The notes under the pieces are model-generated. The model did no database searches and was not told the DNA's origin. It worked only from the letters and a program-made list of their open reading frames with translations. This document shows, in pieces, positions 17,588 to 25,856 of a stretch of 64,000 bases of DNA. Source of the DNA: Paucibacter sediminis (lineage in GTDB: Bacteria; Pseudomonadota; Gammaproteobacteria; Burkholderiales; Burkholderiaceae_C); NCBI RefSeq assembly GCF_030254645.1, contig NZ_CP116346.1, positions 682,001 through 746,000 of the forward strand, in the 5' to 3' direction. The position numbers and the translations under genes were made by a program. Within the stretch, counting starts at the first letter, position 1; each line of letters opens with the position of its first letter.

Positions 17588-19849
17588 ATGTCGGAAAGCC
17601 AGATGTCCAACAGCGCAGAGCTCGCCCCAGGCGATGACGACCTGCTGGAGTTCCTGGACGGTCCCGAGCATCACGACGAGATACCCGCGCACGAGCAACA
17701 GCCCTGGCGCATCCTGATCGTCGACGACGACGCCGATGTGCACAAGGCCACCGAGCTGGCCATGCAGGGCCTGCAGGTGGAGGGCCAGCCGCTGTCCTTT
17801 CTGCACGCCGAATCGGCCGCGCAGGCGCGCCAGGTGCTGAGCGCCGAGCCCGATCTGGCGGTGGTGCTGCTGGACGTCGTGATGGAATCGGAAGACGCCG
17901 GCCTGCAGCTGGTGCGCTTCATCCGCGACGATCTCAAGCTGCGCGCGGTGCGCATCGTGCTGCGCACCGGCCAGCCCGGCTATGCGCCCGAGATCGAGAC
18001 GGTGCAGACCTACGACATCAACGACTACAAGACCAAGTCGGAGCTGACGCGCACGCGGCTCTACACCGTGCTCACCGCCGCGATCCGCTCCTACCGGCAG
18101 ATCCGCGCGCTGGAAAGCAACCGCAAGGGCCTGGAGCTGATCGTCGAGGCCAGCACCGAGCTGAGCCGGCTGCAGGGCCTGCAACGCTTTGCCGAGGGCG
18201 TGGTGACCCAGCTCTGCGCCCTGCTGGGCATCCTGCCCGAGGGCCTGGTGTGCGCGCGCTCGAGCGCCGATGTGGACGATCAGTCGCGCATCGTCGCCGC
18301 CGCCGGCCAGTTCAGCAGCCTGATCAACTGCCCGCTGGGCGCGGTGCAGGTCACCAAGGTCAGGCACATCCTCACGCGCTGCCTCAGCGAGCGCCAGAAC
18401 ATCTACGAAGACGGCTGCACCTGCCTCTATTTCGGTCTCTCCAACGGTCGCGCCCTGGCGGCCATGGTGGACGTGGGCCGCCCCCTGGACGAGCTCGACC
18501 AGCAGCTGCTGCGCGCCTTCTGCTCCAACATCGCGGTGGGCTTCGAGAACGTGGTGCTGTATTCGCAGCTGATCGACCAGGCCTACAACGACCAGCTGCT
18601 GCACCTGCCCAATCGCACCCGTTTCATCGAGCTGCTGGAGCAGAACCTCAAGCATCCCGACGGCATCACGCTGGCGCTGATCGACCTGGACGACTTCTCC
18701 GACGTCAACGACGCCTTCGGCCACCGCTTCGGCGACCAGGTCCTGCAGGCCGTGGTGTCACGCCTGGCGGACCAGCTCGGCTTCAACACCTCGATGGCGC
18801 GCGTGGCGGCCGATGCCTTCGGCCTGATGGGCCCGAACCATCTGGTCAACGGCGACAACATCCGCAACCTGTTTGCCGAGCCCTTCACGGTGGCGGGCGA
18901 ACGCCTGCAGCTCTCGGCCACCACCGGCCTGGTGCGCCTGACCGAGTCGAATTCGGTGGGCTCGGAACTGCTGCTGGATGCCCAGATCGCGCTCAAGCGC
19001 GCCAAGCAGCAGCACCGCGGCTCCTCGCAGTATTTCTCCGCCGCCATGGGTACCGACGCGCGCGAGCGCTTCAAGCTGCTGAAGGGCCTGCGCGCCGGTT
19101 TCGAGGAACGCCGTCTGTTCGTGGTCTACCAGCCTCAGGTGGATCTGGTGAGCCGCCAGCCGCTGGGCGCCGAGGCGCTGCTGCGCTGGCGCACCGCCGA
19201 GGGCCAGTTCGTGCCGCCGGACCAGTTCATCCCGCTGGCCGAGCAATCCGGGCTGATCATCAGCATCGGCGACTTCGTGCTGCGCACCGCCTGCTTCCAG
19301 CTCAAGCATCTGCGCGACCTGGGCTATCAGGACTTCCGCATGGCGGTGAACATCTCGCTGGCCCAGTTCCGCCATCCGCTCTTCATCCAGACCGTCAAGG
19401 CGGCGCTGGAAGACAGCGGCGTGCCGGGCACCAGCCTGGAGCTGGAGATCACCGAATCGATGGCGATGGAAGACATCTCCCTGGTGCTGCGCGTGCTGGC
19501 GGACATCCGCAGCACCGGCGCCTCGGTGGCGATTGACGACTTCGGCACCGGCTTCTCCTCGCTGAGCCAGCTGCGCCAGCTGGACGTGGAGCGGCTCAAG
19601 ATCGACCGCGCCTTCGTGCGCGAGGCCCAGAGCAGCAATGCCGGCTCCACCATTGCGCAAATGGTGGTGAACCTGGGCCGCGGCCTGGGCATGCGCGTGA
19701 TCGCCGAGGGCATCGAGACCGAAGAGCAGTGCCAATACCTGCAGACCCTGGGCTGCCACGAGGGCCAGGGTTATCTGTTCGCCAAGCCCATGATGGCCGA
19801 CCAACTCCAGCTCTGGCTGGAGAGCGGTAAGGGCGAGCCGCTGCAGTAA
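17588..19849 (+). CDS. Response regulator with DUF3369, degenerate GGDEF and EAL domains (c-di-GMP phosphodiesterase)
   Basis: A 753-residue protein. A receiver domain (about 41-160, VDDDADVH, phospho-acceptor Asp96 in LLDVVM) is followed by a DUF3369 region (about 180-335), a GGDEF-like domain (about 340-480) and an EAL domain (about 490-745). The GGDEF signature is replaced by AADAF (407-411), so diguanylate cyclase activity is very unlikely. The EAL site looks intact: EAL at 529-531, EITES, DDFGTGFSSL, KIDRAFV and AEGIETEEQ. It should hydrolyse c-di-GMP under control of an unlinked histidine kinase. It lies between DUF883 and YqjE-like genes and points the opposite way. Confidence 0.92.
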   Translation: MSESQMSNSAELAPGDDDLLEFLDGPEHHDEIPAHEQQPWRILIVDDDADVHKATELAMQGLQVEGQPLSFLHAESAAQARQVLSAEPDLAVVLLDVVMESEDAGLQLVRFIRDDLKLRAVRIVLRTGQPGYAPEIETVQTYDINDYKTKSELTRTRLYTVLTAAIRSYRQIRALESNRKGLELIVEASTELSRLQGLQRFAEGVVTQLCALLGILPEGLVCARSSADVDDQSRIVAAAGQFSSLINCPLGAVQVTKVRHILTRCLSERQNIYEDGCTCLYFGLSNGRALAAMVDVGRPLDELDQQLLRAFCSNIAVGFENVVLYSQLIDQAYNDQLLHLPNRTRFIELLEQNLKHPDGITLALIDLDDFSDVNDAFGHRFGDQVLQAVVSRLADQLGFNTSMARVAADAFGLMGPNHLVNGDNIRNLFAEPFTVAGERLQLSATTGLVRLTESNSVGSELLLDAQIALKRAKQQHRGSSQYFSAAMGTDARERFKLLKGLRAGFEERRLFVVYQPQVDLVSRQPLGAEALLRWRTAEGQFVPPDQFIPLAEQSGLIISIGDFVLRTACFQLKHLRDLGYQDFRMAVNISLAQFRHPLFIQTVKAALEDSGVPGTSLELEITESMAMEDISLVLRVLADIRSTGASVAIDDFGTGFSSLSQLRQLDVERLKIDRAFVREAQSSNAGSTIAQMVVNLGRGLGMRVIAEGIETEEQCQYLQTLGCHEGQGYLFAKPMMADQLQLWLESGKGEPLQ

Positions 19850-19877
19850 GCCGGCCCGCCCCCTGCGCGGCAGGTGG

Positions 19878-20192
19878 CTACTTGCTGCGCGCGATCAACA
19901 TGCCCAGCAGCAGGCCGACGCCGGCCGCCACGCCGATGGACTGCCAGGGGTTCTCGTGCACATAGTTGTCGGTGGCCTTGCCGGCGGCCTTGGCCTTCTC
20001 GATCGCAGCCTCCTGCAACTCGGTGAGATGGCGCTTGGCGCGGTCCAGGCTGGCCTGGACCTTGGCGCGCAACTCGCTGGCGCCCTCGCCGGCCTGGCCG
20101 GCGGTGGCCTTCAGCAGGGACTCGGCCTCGGCGACGACGGCGTGCAAATCTGCCACCAGGCGTTCCTTCTGGGCGTGTACTTGGTCTGACAT
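19878..20192 (-). CDS. DUF883 family protein (YqjD/ElaB-like), ribosome/membrane-associated
   Basis: A 104-residue protein. A long N-terminal amphipathic coiled-coil region (residues 1-75, repeated Lys/Glu/Ala) precedes a C-terminal transmembrane helix (about 83-100) with the hallmark VHENPWQSIGVAAGVGLLLG. YqjD and ElaB of E. coli are inner-membrane proteins that bind ribosomes in stationary phase. The start at 20192 has a strong GGAGGA site; the longer upstream frame lacks conserved content. It is convergent with the EAL gene, 28 bp away. Confidence 0.9.
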   Translation of the reverse strand: MSDQVHAQKERLVADLHAVVAEAESLLKATAGQAGEGASELRAKVQASLDRAKRHLTELQEAAIEKAKAAGKATDNYVHENPWQSIGVAAGVGLLLGMLIARSK

Positions 20193-20275
20193 GGCGTCCT
20201 CCGTTGCGGTACTGGGATCAATGCTTGTACACCTTATCCCAGCCCGGTGCAGCCCCAATGTCCCAGATCAACGTA

Positions 20276-21391
20276 TCAGGCCAGCAGGGTGTCGGCGCTC
20301 ACATAGGCATAGCCCAGATCGCGCGCCACCGCCTCGTAGGTGACGTGGCCGGCGGCCACGTTCAGGCCCGCCTTCAGATGCGGGTTGTCCTTGAGCGCCT
20401 GCTTCCAACCCTTGTCGGCCAGCGCCACGGCATGGCCGATGGTGGCGTTGTTGAGCGCGAAGGTGGAGGTGCGCGCCACCGCGCCGGGCATGTTCGCCAC
20501 GCAGTAATGCACCACGCCGTCCACCACAAAGGTGGGCTCGGCATGGGTGGTGGCGTGCGAGGTCTCGAAGCAGCCGCCCTGGTCGATCGCCACGTCCACG
20601 ATCACCGCACCCTTCCTCATGCGCGACACCATCGCGCGCGTCACCAGCTTGGGCGCCGCGGCGCCGGGGATCAGCACGCCGCCGACCACCAGATCGGCCG
20701 ACAGCACCGCCTCTTCCACGCTCTGCGCCGTCGAGTACTGAGTGGTGATGCGGTTGCCGAACACCAGGTCCAGCTGGCGCAGGCGGTCAACGCTCTTGTC
20801 CAGCACGGTCACCCGCGCGCCCATGCCCACCGCCATCTGCAGCGCATGCGTGCCCACCACGCCGCCGCCCAGGATCACCACATGGGCGGGCGCCACGCCG
20901 GGCACGCCGCCCAGCAGCACGCCCATGCCGCCCTTGCTCTTTTCCAGATGCGCGGCGCCGGCCTGCACGGCCATGCGGCCGGCCACCTCACTCATGGGCG
21001 CCAGCAGCGGCAGGCCGCCGCCGGGCGCGGTGACGGTTTCGTAGGCAATGCAGATCGCGCCGCTCTTCACGAGTGCGGCGGTCTGCTCGGGGTCCGGCGC
21101 CAGGTGCAGATAGGTGTAGAGGATCTGGCCGGGGCGCAGCATCGCGCATTCCTGCGGCTGCGGCTCCTTGACCTTGACGATCATCTCGCTCTGCGCAAAC
21201 ACCGTGGCGGCGTCGGGCGCCAGCTGCGCGCCGGCGGCCAGGTACTGCTCGTCATCCAGCCCGATGGCGGCGCCGGCACCGGCCTGCACCAGCACGCTGT
21301 GGCCGCGGCTGCTGAGTTCGCGCACGCTGGCGGGCGTCAGGCCCACGCGGTACTCGTGGTTCTTGATTTCCTTGGGGCATCCGATCTTCAT
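20276..21391 (-). CDS. ald: Alanine dehydrogenase
   Basis: A 371-residue protein, exactly the usual family size. The N-terminus is [20 protein letters not shown]. The substrate-binding Lys lies in KVKEPQ, the catalytic His in YTYLHLA, and the nucleotide-binding Gly-rich loop in [27 protein letters not shown] and [15 protein letters not shown] are family signatures. It catalyses reversible NAD-dependent deamination of L-alanine to pyruvate and ammonia in the cytosol. The ATG at 21391 follows GGAGAC. A cluster of palindromes 63-105 bp upstream could bind an Lrp/AsnC-type regulator, although none is encoded nearby. Confidence 0.97.
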   Translation of the reverse strand: MKIGCPKEIKNHEYRVGLTPASVRELSSRGHSVLVQAGAGAAIGLDDEQYLAAGAQLAPDAATVFAQSEMIVKVKEPQPQECAMLRPGQILYTYLHLAPDPEQTAALVKSGAICIAYETVTAPGGGLPLLAPMSEVAGRMAVQAGAAHLEKSKGGMGVLLGGVPGVAPAHVVILGGGVVGTHALQMAVGMGARVTVLDKSVDRLRQLDLVFGNRITTQYSTAQSVEEAVLSADLVVGGVLIPGAAAPKLVTRAMVSRMRKGAVIVDVAIDQGGCFETSHATTHAEPTFVVDGVVHYCVANMPGAVARTSTFALNNATIGHAVALADKGWKQALKDNPHLKAGLNVAAGHVTYEAVARDLGYAYVSADTLLA

Positions 21392-21453
21392 GGCTTGTCT
21401 CCGTTCTTGTAGGACTTGGCTCCGCGCTTTGTACGACCGGCAGCCGTCCGAGC

Positions 21454-21508
21454 GCAAATGGCATTTGCCGCGCTACAGCGGCATTAGCAACGCTAATCGG
21501 CGCTAATC
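21454..21508. promoter_or_regulatory. Palindrome cluster upstream of ald
   Basis: GCAAATG-G-CATTTGC (21454-21468) is a perfect dyad with 7-bp arms. TTAGC-AAC-GCTAA follows at 21484-21496. CGCTAATC is directly repeated at 21491-21498 and 21501-21508, the last copy overlapping the stop codon of the next gene. The spacing of such dyads before ald recalls Lrp/AsnC-type operators, but the regulator is not identified. Confidence 0.5.
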
Positions 21509-21739
21509 CGCCGCCTCTTCCCAACGCTCGACCAGGAAGAAACCCTCGGTGGCACGCCCCAGCAGGCGCAGGCGGCGCCCCTCCAGCGCCTCCAGCTCGG
21601 AGTCGCGAAAGGGGTTGCCGCCCACGCGCCGCAGCACATGCTGCAGCCCCTGGGCGTCCTCCAGCACCATGCCCCGGTGCTCGCTCTTCGTGCCCTGCGC
21701 CAGCAGGCGCTTGCTGATCTTGCCCACGATCTCGCTCAT
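21503..21739 (-). CDS. Small protein of unknown function, coupled to a C25-like peptidase gene
   Basis: A 78-residue protein I do not recognise. It begins MSEIVGKISKRLLAQGTKSEHRG and continues with alternating hydrophobic strands (GMVLED, LQHVLRR, RRLRLLGRAT, GFFLVERW), suggesting a small all-beta barrel of SH3 or OB type. It has no signal peptide, no membrane helix and no Cys. It lies 21 bp downstream of the peptidase gene in the same direction, so the two are probably co-transcribed. It could be an inhibitor, adaptor or substrate of the peptidase; all of these are inferences from position. Confidence 0.7.
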   Translation of the reverse strand: MSEIVGKISKRLLAQGTKSEHRGMVLEDAQGLQHVLRRVGGNPFRDSELEALEGRRLRLLGRATEGFFLVERWEEAAD

Positions 21740-21760
21740 CGGCCAACCTTTGTGTGGAAA

Positions 21761-23269
21761 TTAGCGCGAATGCACCCGCCGCACATGCAGCAGCTGGCCG
21801 TTCTCCTCGGTGGCGACGATGGCCAGCAGATGCGGCACGCGCTGCTCGCCCGTGCCATGCTGCGCCAGGCCCTTGAGCACATGGATGCGACGTATCGGCC
21901 CCTTGCCGCCGATCTCGAAGCTCAGCCGCGAGACCTCGCCCTGCAGGCCCGATTCGCGCGCCATCATCTGCATGGTGCGCTCCACCGGTGCGGCCGGCTC
22001 CAGCGGCTTCGACCGCACCGGCGGCAGCGCGCGTGCCAGGTGCCGCCCCTCGCGCTCCAGCCGCTCGCGCCGCAGGCCGCGCACACCGCGGTCCTGCACC
22101 TTGGCGAAGGCCTGCTTGAAGGCCTTGGTCTTGCTGAGGGCATGGGCGGCATAACCCACCGGCTGCAGGGCCGGATCGCCGAGCAGGTAGAACTGGCCCA
22201 GGGTCTTCAGATCGAAGGGGTCCAGATGGGTGCGTTCGCCGGCGAACTTCTGGCGCGCCTCCAGCGCAGCGCGGCCCAGCGAGGAGCCCGCCAGCACGCG
22301 CTGCAGGAAATACTGGCAGATCAGGTCGGCCGAGCCATTGCCCTCGCTGGGCCCGTAGGCAATCGTGGTGCTGCCGAAAAAGCCGCTCGCGCCGTCGGCC
22401 AGGTAGCTCAGCGCGATGCCCTGGGTGCCGGCGCTCTCGGCCGGATCGTAGAGCTGGGCGCCATAGCAGCACTCGGCGGCCACCACGGTGCCGGCGGTGA
22501 TCTTGCCGGTGAGCAGATTGGCGCGGTGCGCCACCGGATAGGCGTCGCCGCGCTGGCCGAAGTATTCGGGCGAATGGGCGGCGCCATGGCAGTTGATGAA
22601 GTGCATGCGCGGGGCCAGGTCTTGCTTGGCCCAGCGCGGGCCCTTGGGCGGCGCCAGGTTCAGCGGCGCGGCGTCGCCAAAGGTGTTGTTCACGCTCAGG
22701 CGCGTGGAGCCCTGCCAGACCTCGGCCGAAAGCGCGAAGCTCTGCTGATAGTCCTCGCGCGGCAGCGGCTTGGCGCGGGCCGAGGCGCGCAGCAGCTGCA
22801 GCAGCAGATCGGGCTTGCTGGCGCCCGGCACATCGGGCAGGCGCCCCACCACCCGGGTCGGCCCCAGGAAGCGGTTCACGTCGGTGCCGTAGGGCGCCTC
22901 GCAGGCATAGGGCAGATCGCTGGGCACGGTCTTGTCGTCGTCCCCGCCCGGGCCACCATAGGCCGGGTTCACCAGCGGCACCATGGGCAGCACGTCCAGC
23001 GCGCCGAGCAGCAGGATGTAGTGCGGCTTGGCCGCCGTGGCCACGGCATCGATGGCGGCCTTGAGCGCGCGCGCATCGGGCTTGGCCGGCACCGCGGCGC
23101 CATAGGGCTTCATCGCCGAGGCCAGGCTGACGTCCAGCACCACGGTCTCGATGCCGCGCTTCTTGTCGGCGCTCACCAGGGTCTTGAGCGCCGCATCTAC
23201 CTTGGCCAGCCCGGCCGCCGCGTACTTGGCACGTAAGGCCGCGCCATGCTTGATCACCAGCTTGTCCAT
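21761..23269 (-). CDS. Cytosolic caspase/gingipain-like cysteine peptidase (C25-type)
   Basis: A 502-residue protein without a signal peptide. The core (about 40-380) follows the gingipain (peptidase C25) pattern of the caspase-like CD clan. YILLLGALDVLP is followed by SDLPYACE and VGRLPDVPG. The catalytic His is His228 in NCHGAAHS and the Cys is Cys267 or Cys268 in AAECCYGA. Then come GASGFFGSTT and FYLLGDPALQP. Known gingipains are secreted with long pro-regions; this one has neither. A C-terminal extension (about 385-502) contains a charged helix and a beta-rich end, with no recognised domain. The ATG at 23269 follows GGGAGC. It is first of a two-gene operon with the small protein. The substrate is unknown. 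Confidence 0.8.
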   Translation of the reverse strand: MDKLVIKHGAALRAKYAAAGLAKVDAALKTLVSADKKRGIETVVLDVSLASAMKPYGAAVPAKPDARALKAAIDAVATAAKPHYILLLGALDVLPMVPLVNPAYGGPGGDDDKTVPSDLPYACEAPYGTDVNRFLGPTRVVGRLPDVPGASKPDLLLQLLRASARAKPLPREDYQQSFALSAEVWQGSTRLSVNNTFGDAAPLNLAPPKGPRWAKQDLAPRMHFINCHGAAHSPEYFGQRGDAYPVAHRANLLTGKITAGTVVAAECCYGAQLYDPAESAGTQGIALSYLADGASGFFGSTTIAYGPSEGNGSADLICQYFLQRVLAGSSLGRAALEARQKFAGERTHLDPFDLKTLGQFYLLGDPALQPVGYAAHALSKTKAFKQAFAKVQDRGVRGLRRERLEREGRHLARALPPVRSKPLEPAAPVERTMQMMARESGLQGEVSRLSFEIGGKGPIRRIHVLKGLAQHGTGEQRVPHLLAIVATEENGQLLHVRRVHSR

Positions 23270-23364
23270 CTTGTGCTCCCGGGGGGCAAAAGCCCATTGT
23301 GGCGAGGGGTCGGCCGCAATGGCAATGCGCTGCCCCTAACTTGGCACAAGCTGGTGGGTAGGCT

Positions 23365-24807
23365 TCAGTCCCCGCGACGGCGGCGCGCCAGGCCGGCCAC
23401 GCCCAGCAGGCCGGCCAGCATCAGCGCATAGGTCTGCGGCTCGGGCACCGCCGAGATCTGCACCAGGCTGTCCACGCCGCTGCTGGGGTGCTGCACATTG
23501 ACGTAGGCCAGGTTGGGATTGAACTTGTCGAAGTACAGGCCGGTGGGCTCGGCGCCGGTGGTGCTGAGGCTGGCCCACTTCGCCACCGAATCGGCCACGC
23601 CATCGTTGTCGCTGTCCTTGGCAAACCAGATGTCGGCCTTGCCGCCATCCTGGTCTTCGATCACATAGATATTGCCGGCGGCATCGATGGCGAGATTGTC
23701 CGGGTTGCTCCAGCTCGCGCCCACCTTGAGGCCGGTGGCCTGGTCGATGCTGTTGTTGTCCGCGAACAGCTTCACCGTGCCGGTATCGAGGTTCAGCGAG
23801 TAGACGCGGCCTCGGCCGTTGCCGCTCACGCCGTCATTGTCGGAATCGGTGGTGGTGAAGTAGATCATCTGCTGGCCATTGGGCAGCAGCTTGAACTCCA
23901 GGTCCTCGGGGCGGTTGTAGCCGGTGCCGAGCACGCTCGCATGGTCGGCGGTGGCGCGTCCGTCAATCGTGCCGTCGCCCAGCACGGTGGAAACACCGGG
24001 CAGCGCGCCGCCTGTGGCATTGGTGATCGCCACCCAGGAGGCCCCGCCCGTGATGGCCGCACCGTTATTGCCTTCGAACTGGGCGCCCGCGCCGACCTTC
24101 AGCACAAAGGTCTGGCCGGCCGCGAAGAAGTCATTGCCGTTGCTGGCATTGGGGCTGGCCGACACGTATTTGTAGATGGCACCGCCGTTGAGTTCGTCGA
24201 CGAAGTAGAGATTGTTCTGCTGGTCGAAGGCCAGGCCCTCGTGCGAGACGCGCGGCAGGATCGAGCGCTGCACGAAATTGCCGCCATTGGCCGCCGCCGT
24301 GGTGGCATTCGTCAGCTCGAACAGCCGGCCCTTGCTGCTGCCGCTGCCCCAGGACTCCTCGGCCGTGAGGTAGCTGCCCCAGGGCGTCCAGCGCGAGGCA
24401 TCGCCCGAGACAAAGCCCTGCGTGCCGGGCGCCACGATGGTGACCGTGCGGGTGGCGTAGTTCTTGTCCCAGAGATCCACGCGCTGCACGCCGGCGCTGC
24501 CGGTCTCGAAGGGCATGAACAGATAGCGGCCGGCCTGCGCGCCCGTCTCGTTGGCGGTGATCATGTCCCAGCTGCCCGAGTTGGAACCCGGCAGCAGGCT
24601 GTTCTGGGTCTTGCGATCGGCCAGCAGCAGCTGGCTGAACTTGGGCGAGGAGAGCTGGAAGGGCGCGCTCTCGGGCAGCGCACCGGCGGCCACATTGCCG
24701 ATCAGCGGTGTGAAGTTGGCGAACTCGGTGGCGGCCGCCTGCGCCTGGCTGGCGAGCAGGGAAAGCAGGCCGATGGCGGCAGCGATGCGGGATGGCTTGA
24801 CGAACAT
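23365..24807 (-). CDS. PEP-CTERM protein with PhoX-like (DUF839) beta-propeller
   Basis: A 480-residue exported protein. A signal peptide (about 1-25, ending SQAQAAA) precedes a DUF839/PhoX-like region: DASRWTPWGSYLTAEESW, PRVSHEGLAFD, NRPEDLEF and NPDNLAIDAAGNIYVIEDQ. Two Asp-rich DSDNDGV repeats look like calcium-binding loops. The C-terminus VPEPQTYALMLAGLLGVAGLARRRR is a complete PEP-CTERM sorting signal, so the protein should be processed by an exosortase and displayed or secreted. PhoX relatives are calcium-dependent alkaline phosphatases, but activity here is not certain. The start at 24807 has GGAG upstream. Confidence 0.88.
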   Translation of the reverse strand: MFVKPSRIAAAIGLLSLLASQAQAAATEFANFTPLIGNVAAGALPESAPFQLSSPKFSQLLLADRKTQNSLLPGSNSGSWDMITANETGAQAGRYLFMPFETGSAGVQRVDLWDKNYATRTVTIVAPGTQGFVSGDASRWTPWGSYLTAEESWGSGSSKGRLFELTNATTAAANGGNFVQRSILPRVSHEGLAFDQQNNLYFVDELNGGAIYKYVSASPNASNGNDFFAAGQTFVLKVGAGAQFEGNNGAAITGGASWVAITNATGGALPGVSTVLGDGTIDGRATADHASVLGTGYNRPEDLEFKLLPNGQQMIYFTTTDSDNDGVSGNGRGRVYSLNLDTGTVKLFADNNSIDQATGLKVGASWSNPDNLAIDAAGNIYVIEDQDGGKADIWFAKDSDNDGVADSVAKWASLSTTGAEPTGLYFDKFNPNLAYVNVQHPSSGVDSLVQISAVPEPQTYALMLAGLLGVAGLARRRRGD

Positions 24808-24944
24808 GGAGGGCTCCGATGGTCTGGCTGTCAACAACGACAGCCAGCAGTCTCGGAAGCCGCCATGACCGGGCCGTGACGCCGGGGGTCAGGCCTTGTC
24901 CCCGGATTCGGGCTCGCGCGGCTGATCCGACCGCCCAGGGCCGC

Positions 24945-25853
24945 TCAGCCCGCCCGCTTGGCCAGCAGCGCGCGTCCCACGCGCGAGACCGGCGGGCGGC
25001 CCAGCACGTTCGAGATGTAGGCGCCGGCGTCGACCAGCTTGTCGATGTCGATACCGGTCTCTAGCCCCAAGCCATTCAGCATGAAGACGACGTCTTCGGT
25101 CGCCACATTGCCGGTCGCACCCTTGGCATAGGGGCAGCCGCCCAGGCCGGCCACGCTGGCGTCGAAGTTGTGCACGCCCAGCTCCAGGCAGGCGTAGATG
25201 TTGGAGAGCGCCTGGCCGTAGGTGTCGTGGAAATGGCCGCTCACCTCCACCAGGGGGTAATGCTTGAGCGCACGCTCCATCGCCGCCTGGATCTTGCGCG
25301 GCGTGCCCACGCCGATGGTGTCGGCCACGCCCAGGTGGTCGACGCCGATGCCCTTCATCAAGAGCACCACGCGCTCAACCTGGTCGGCGCTGATGTCACC
25401 CTCATAGGGGCAGCCCACCGCGCAGGAGAGCGCGCCGCGCACCTTGAGGCCGGCGGCATGGGCGGCCTCCACCACGGGGGCGAAGCGCTCGATGCTCTCG
25501 GCGATCGAGCAGTTGATGTTCTTCTGGCTGAAGGCCTCGCTGGCGGCCGCGAACACCACGATCTCGTCCGGCTTGGTCGGCAGCGCCGCCTCCAGGCCCT
25601 TCATGTTCGGCGTCAGCACCGAGTAGCGCACGCCGGGCTGGCGCGCGATGGCGGCCATGACCGCCTCGTTGTCGGCCATCTGCGGCACCCATTTGGGGCT
25701 GACGAAGCTGGTGACCTCGATCTCGCGCAGGCCGGCGGCCTGCAGCATGGCCACCAGCTGCGCCTTGTGTTCGGTGGCGACCGGCTGCTTTTCGTTCTGC
25801 AGGCCGTCGCGCGGGCCCACATCGACCAGGGTGACGCGGCTTGGCAAGTTCAT
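24945..25853 (-). CDS. hmgL: Hydroxymethylglutaryl-CoA lyase
   Basis: A 302-residue HMGL-like TIM-barrel enzyme. It has the DVGPRDGLQNE motif near residue 11, catalytic residues in GHFHDTYGQAL near 205-215, and the signature GLGGCPYAKGATGN around residue 240 with the active-site Cys. It splits 3-hydroxy-3-methylglutaryl-CoA into acetoacetate and acetyl-CoA, the last step of leucine degradation. It is the last gene of the operon and lies 3 bp after mccA. With LiuC and the Mcc carboxylase it completes the path from 3-methylcrotonyl-CoA. Also called liuE or mvaB. Confidence 0.96.
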   Translation of the reverse strand: MNLPSRVTLVDVGPRDGLQNEKQPVATEHKAQLVAMLQAAGLREIEVTSFVSPKWVPQMADNEAVMAAIARQPGVRYSVLTPNMKGLEAALPTKPDEIVVFAAASEAFSQKNINCSIAESIERFAPVVEAAHAAGLKVRGALSCAVGCPYEGDISADQVERVVLLMKGIGVDHLGVADTIGVGTPRKIQAAMERALKHYPLVEVSGHFHDTYGQALSNIYACLELGVHNFDASVAGLGGCPYAKGATGNVATEDVVFMLNGLGLETGIDIDKLVDAGAYISNVLGRPPVSRVGRALLAKRAG

Positions 25854-25856
25854 CTT

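Noticed and set aside
21503..21739. A bacterial gasdermin partner for the caspase-like peptidase
   Set aside because: At 78 residues it is far too short and has no membrane-inserting pattern.
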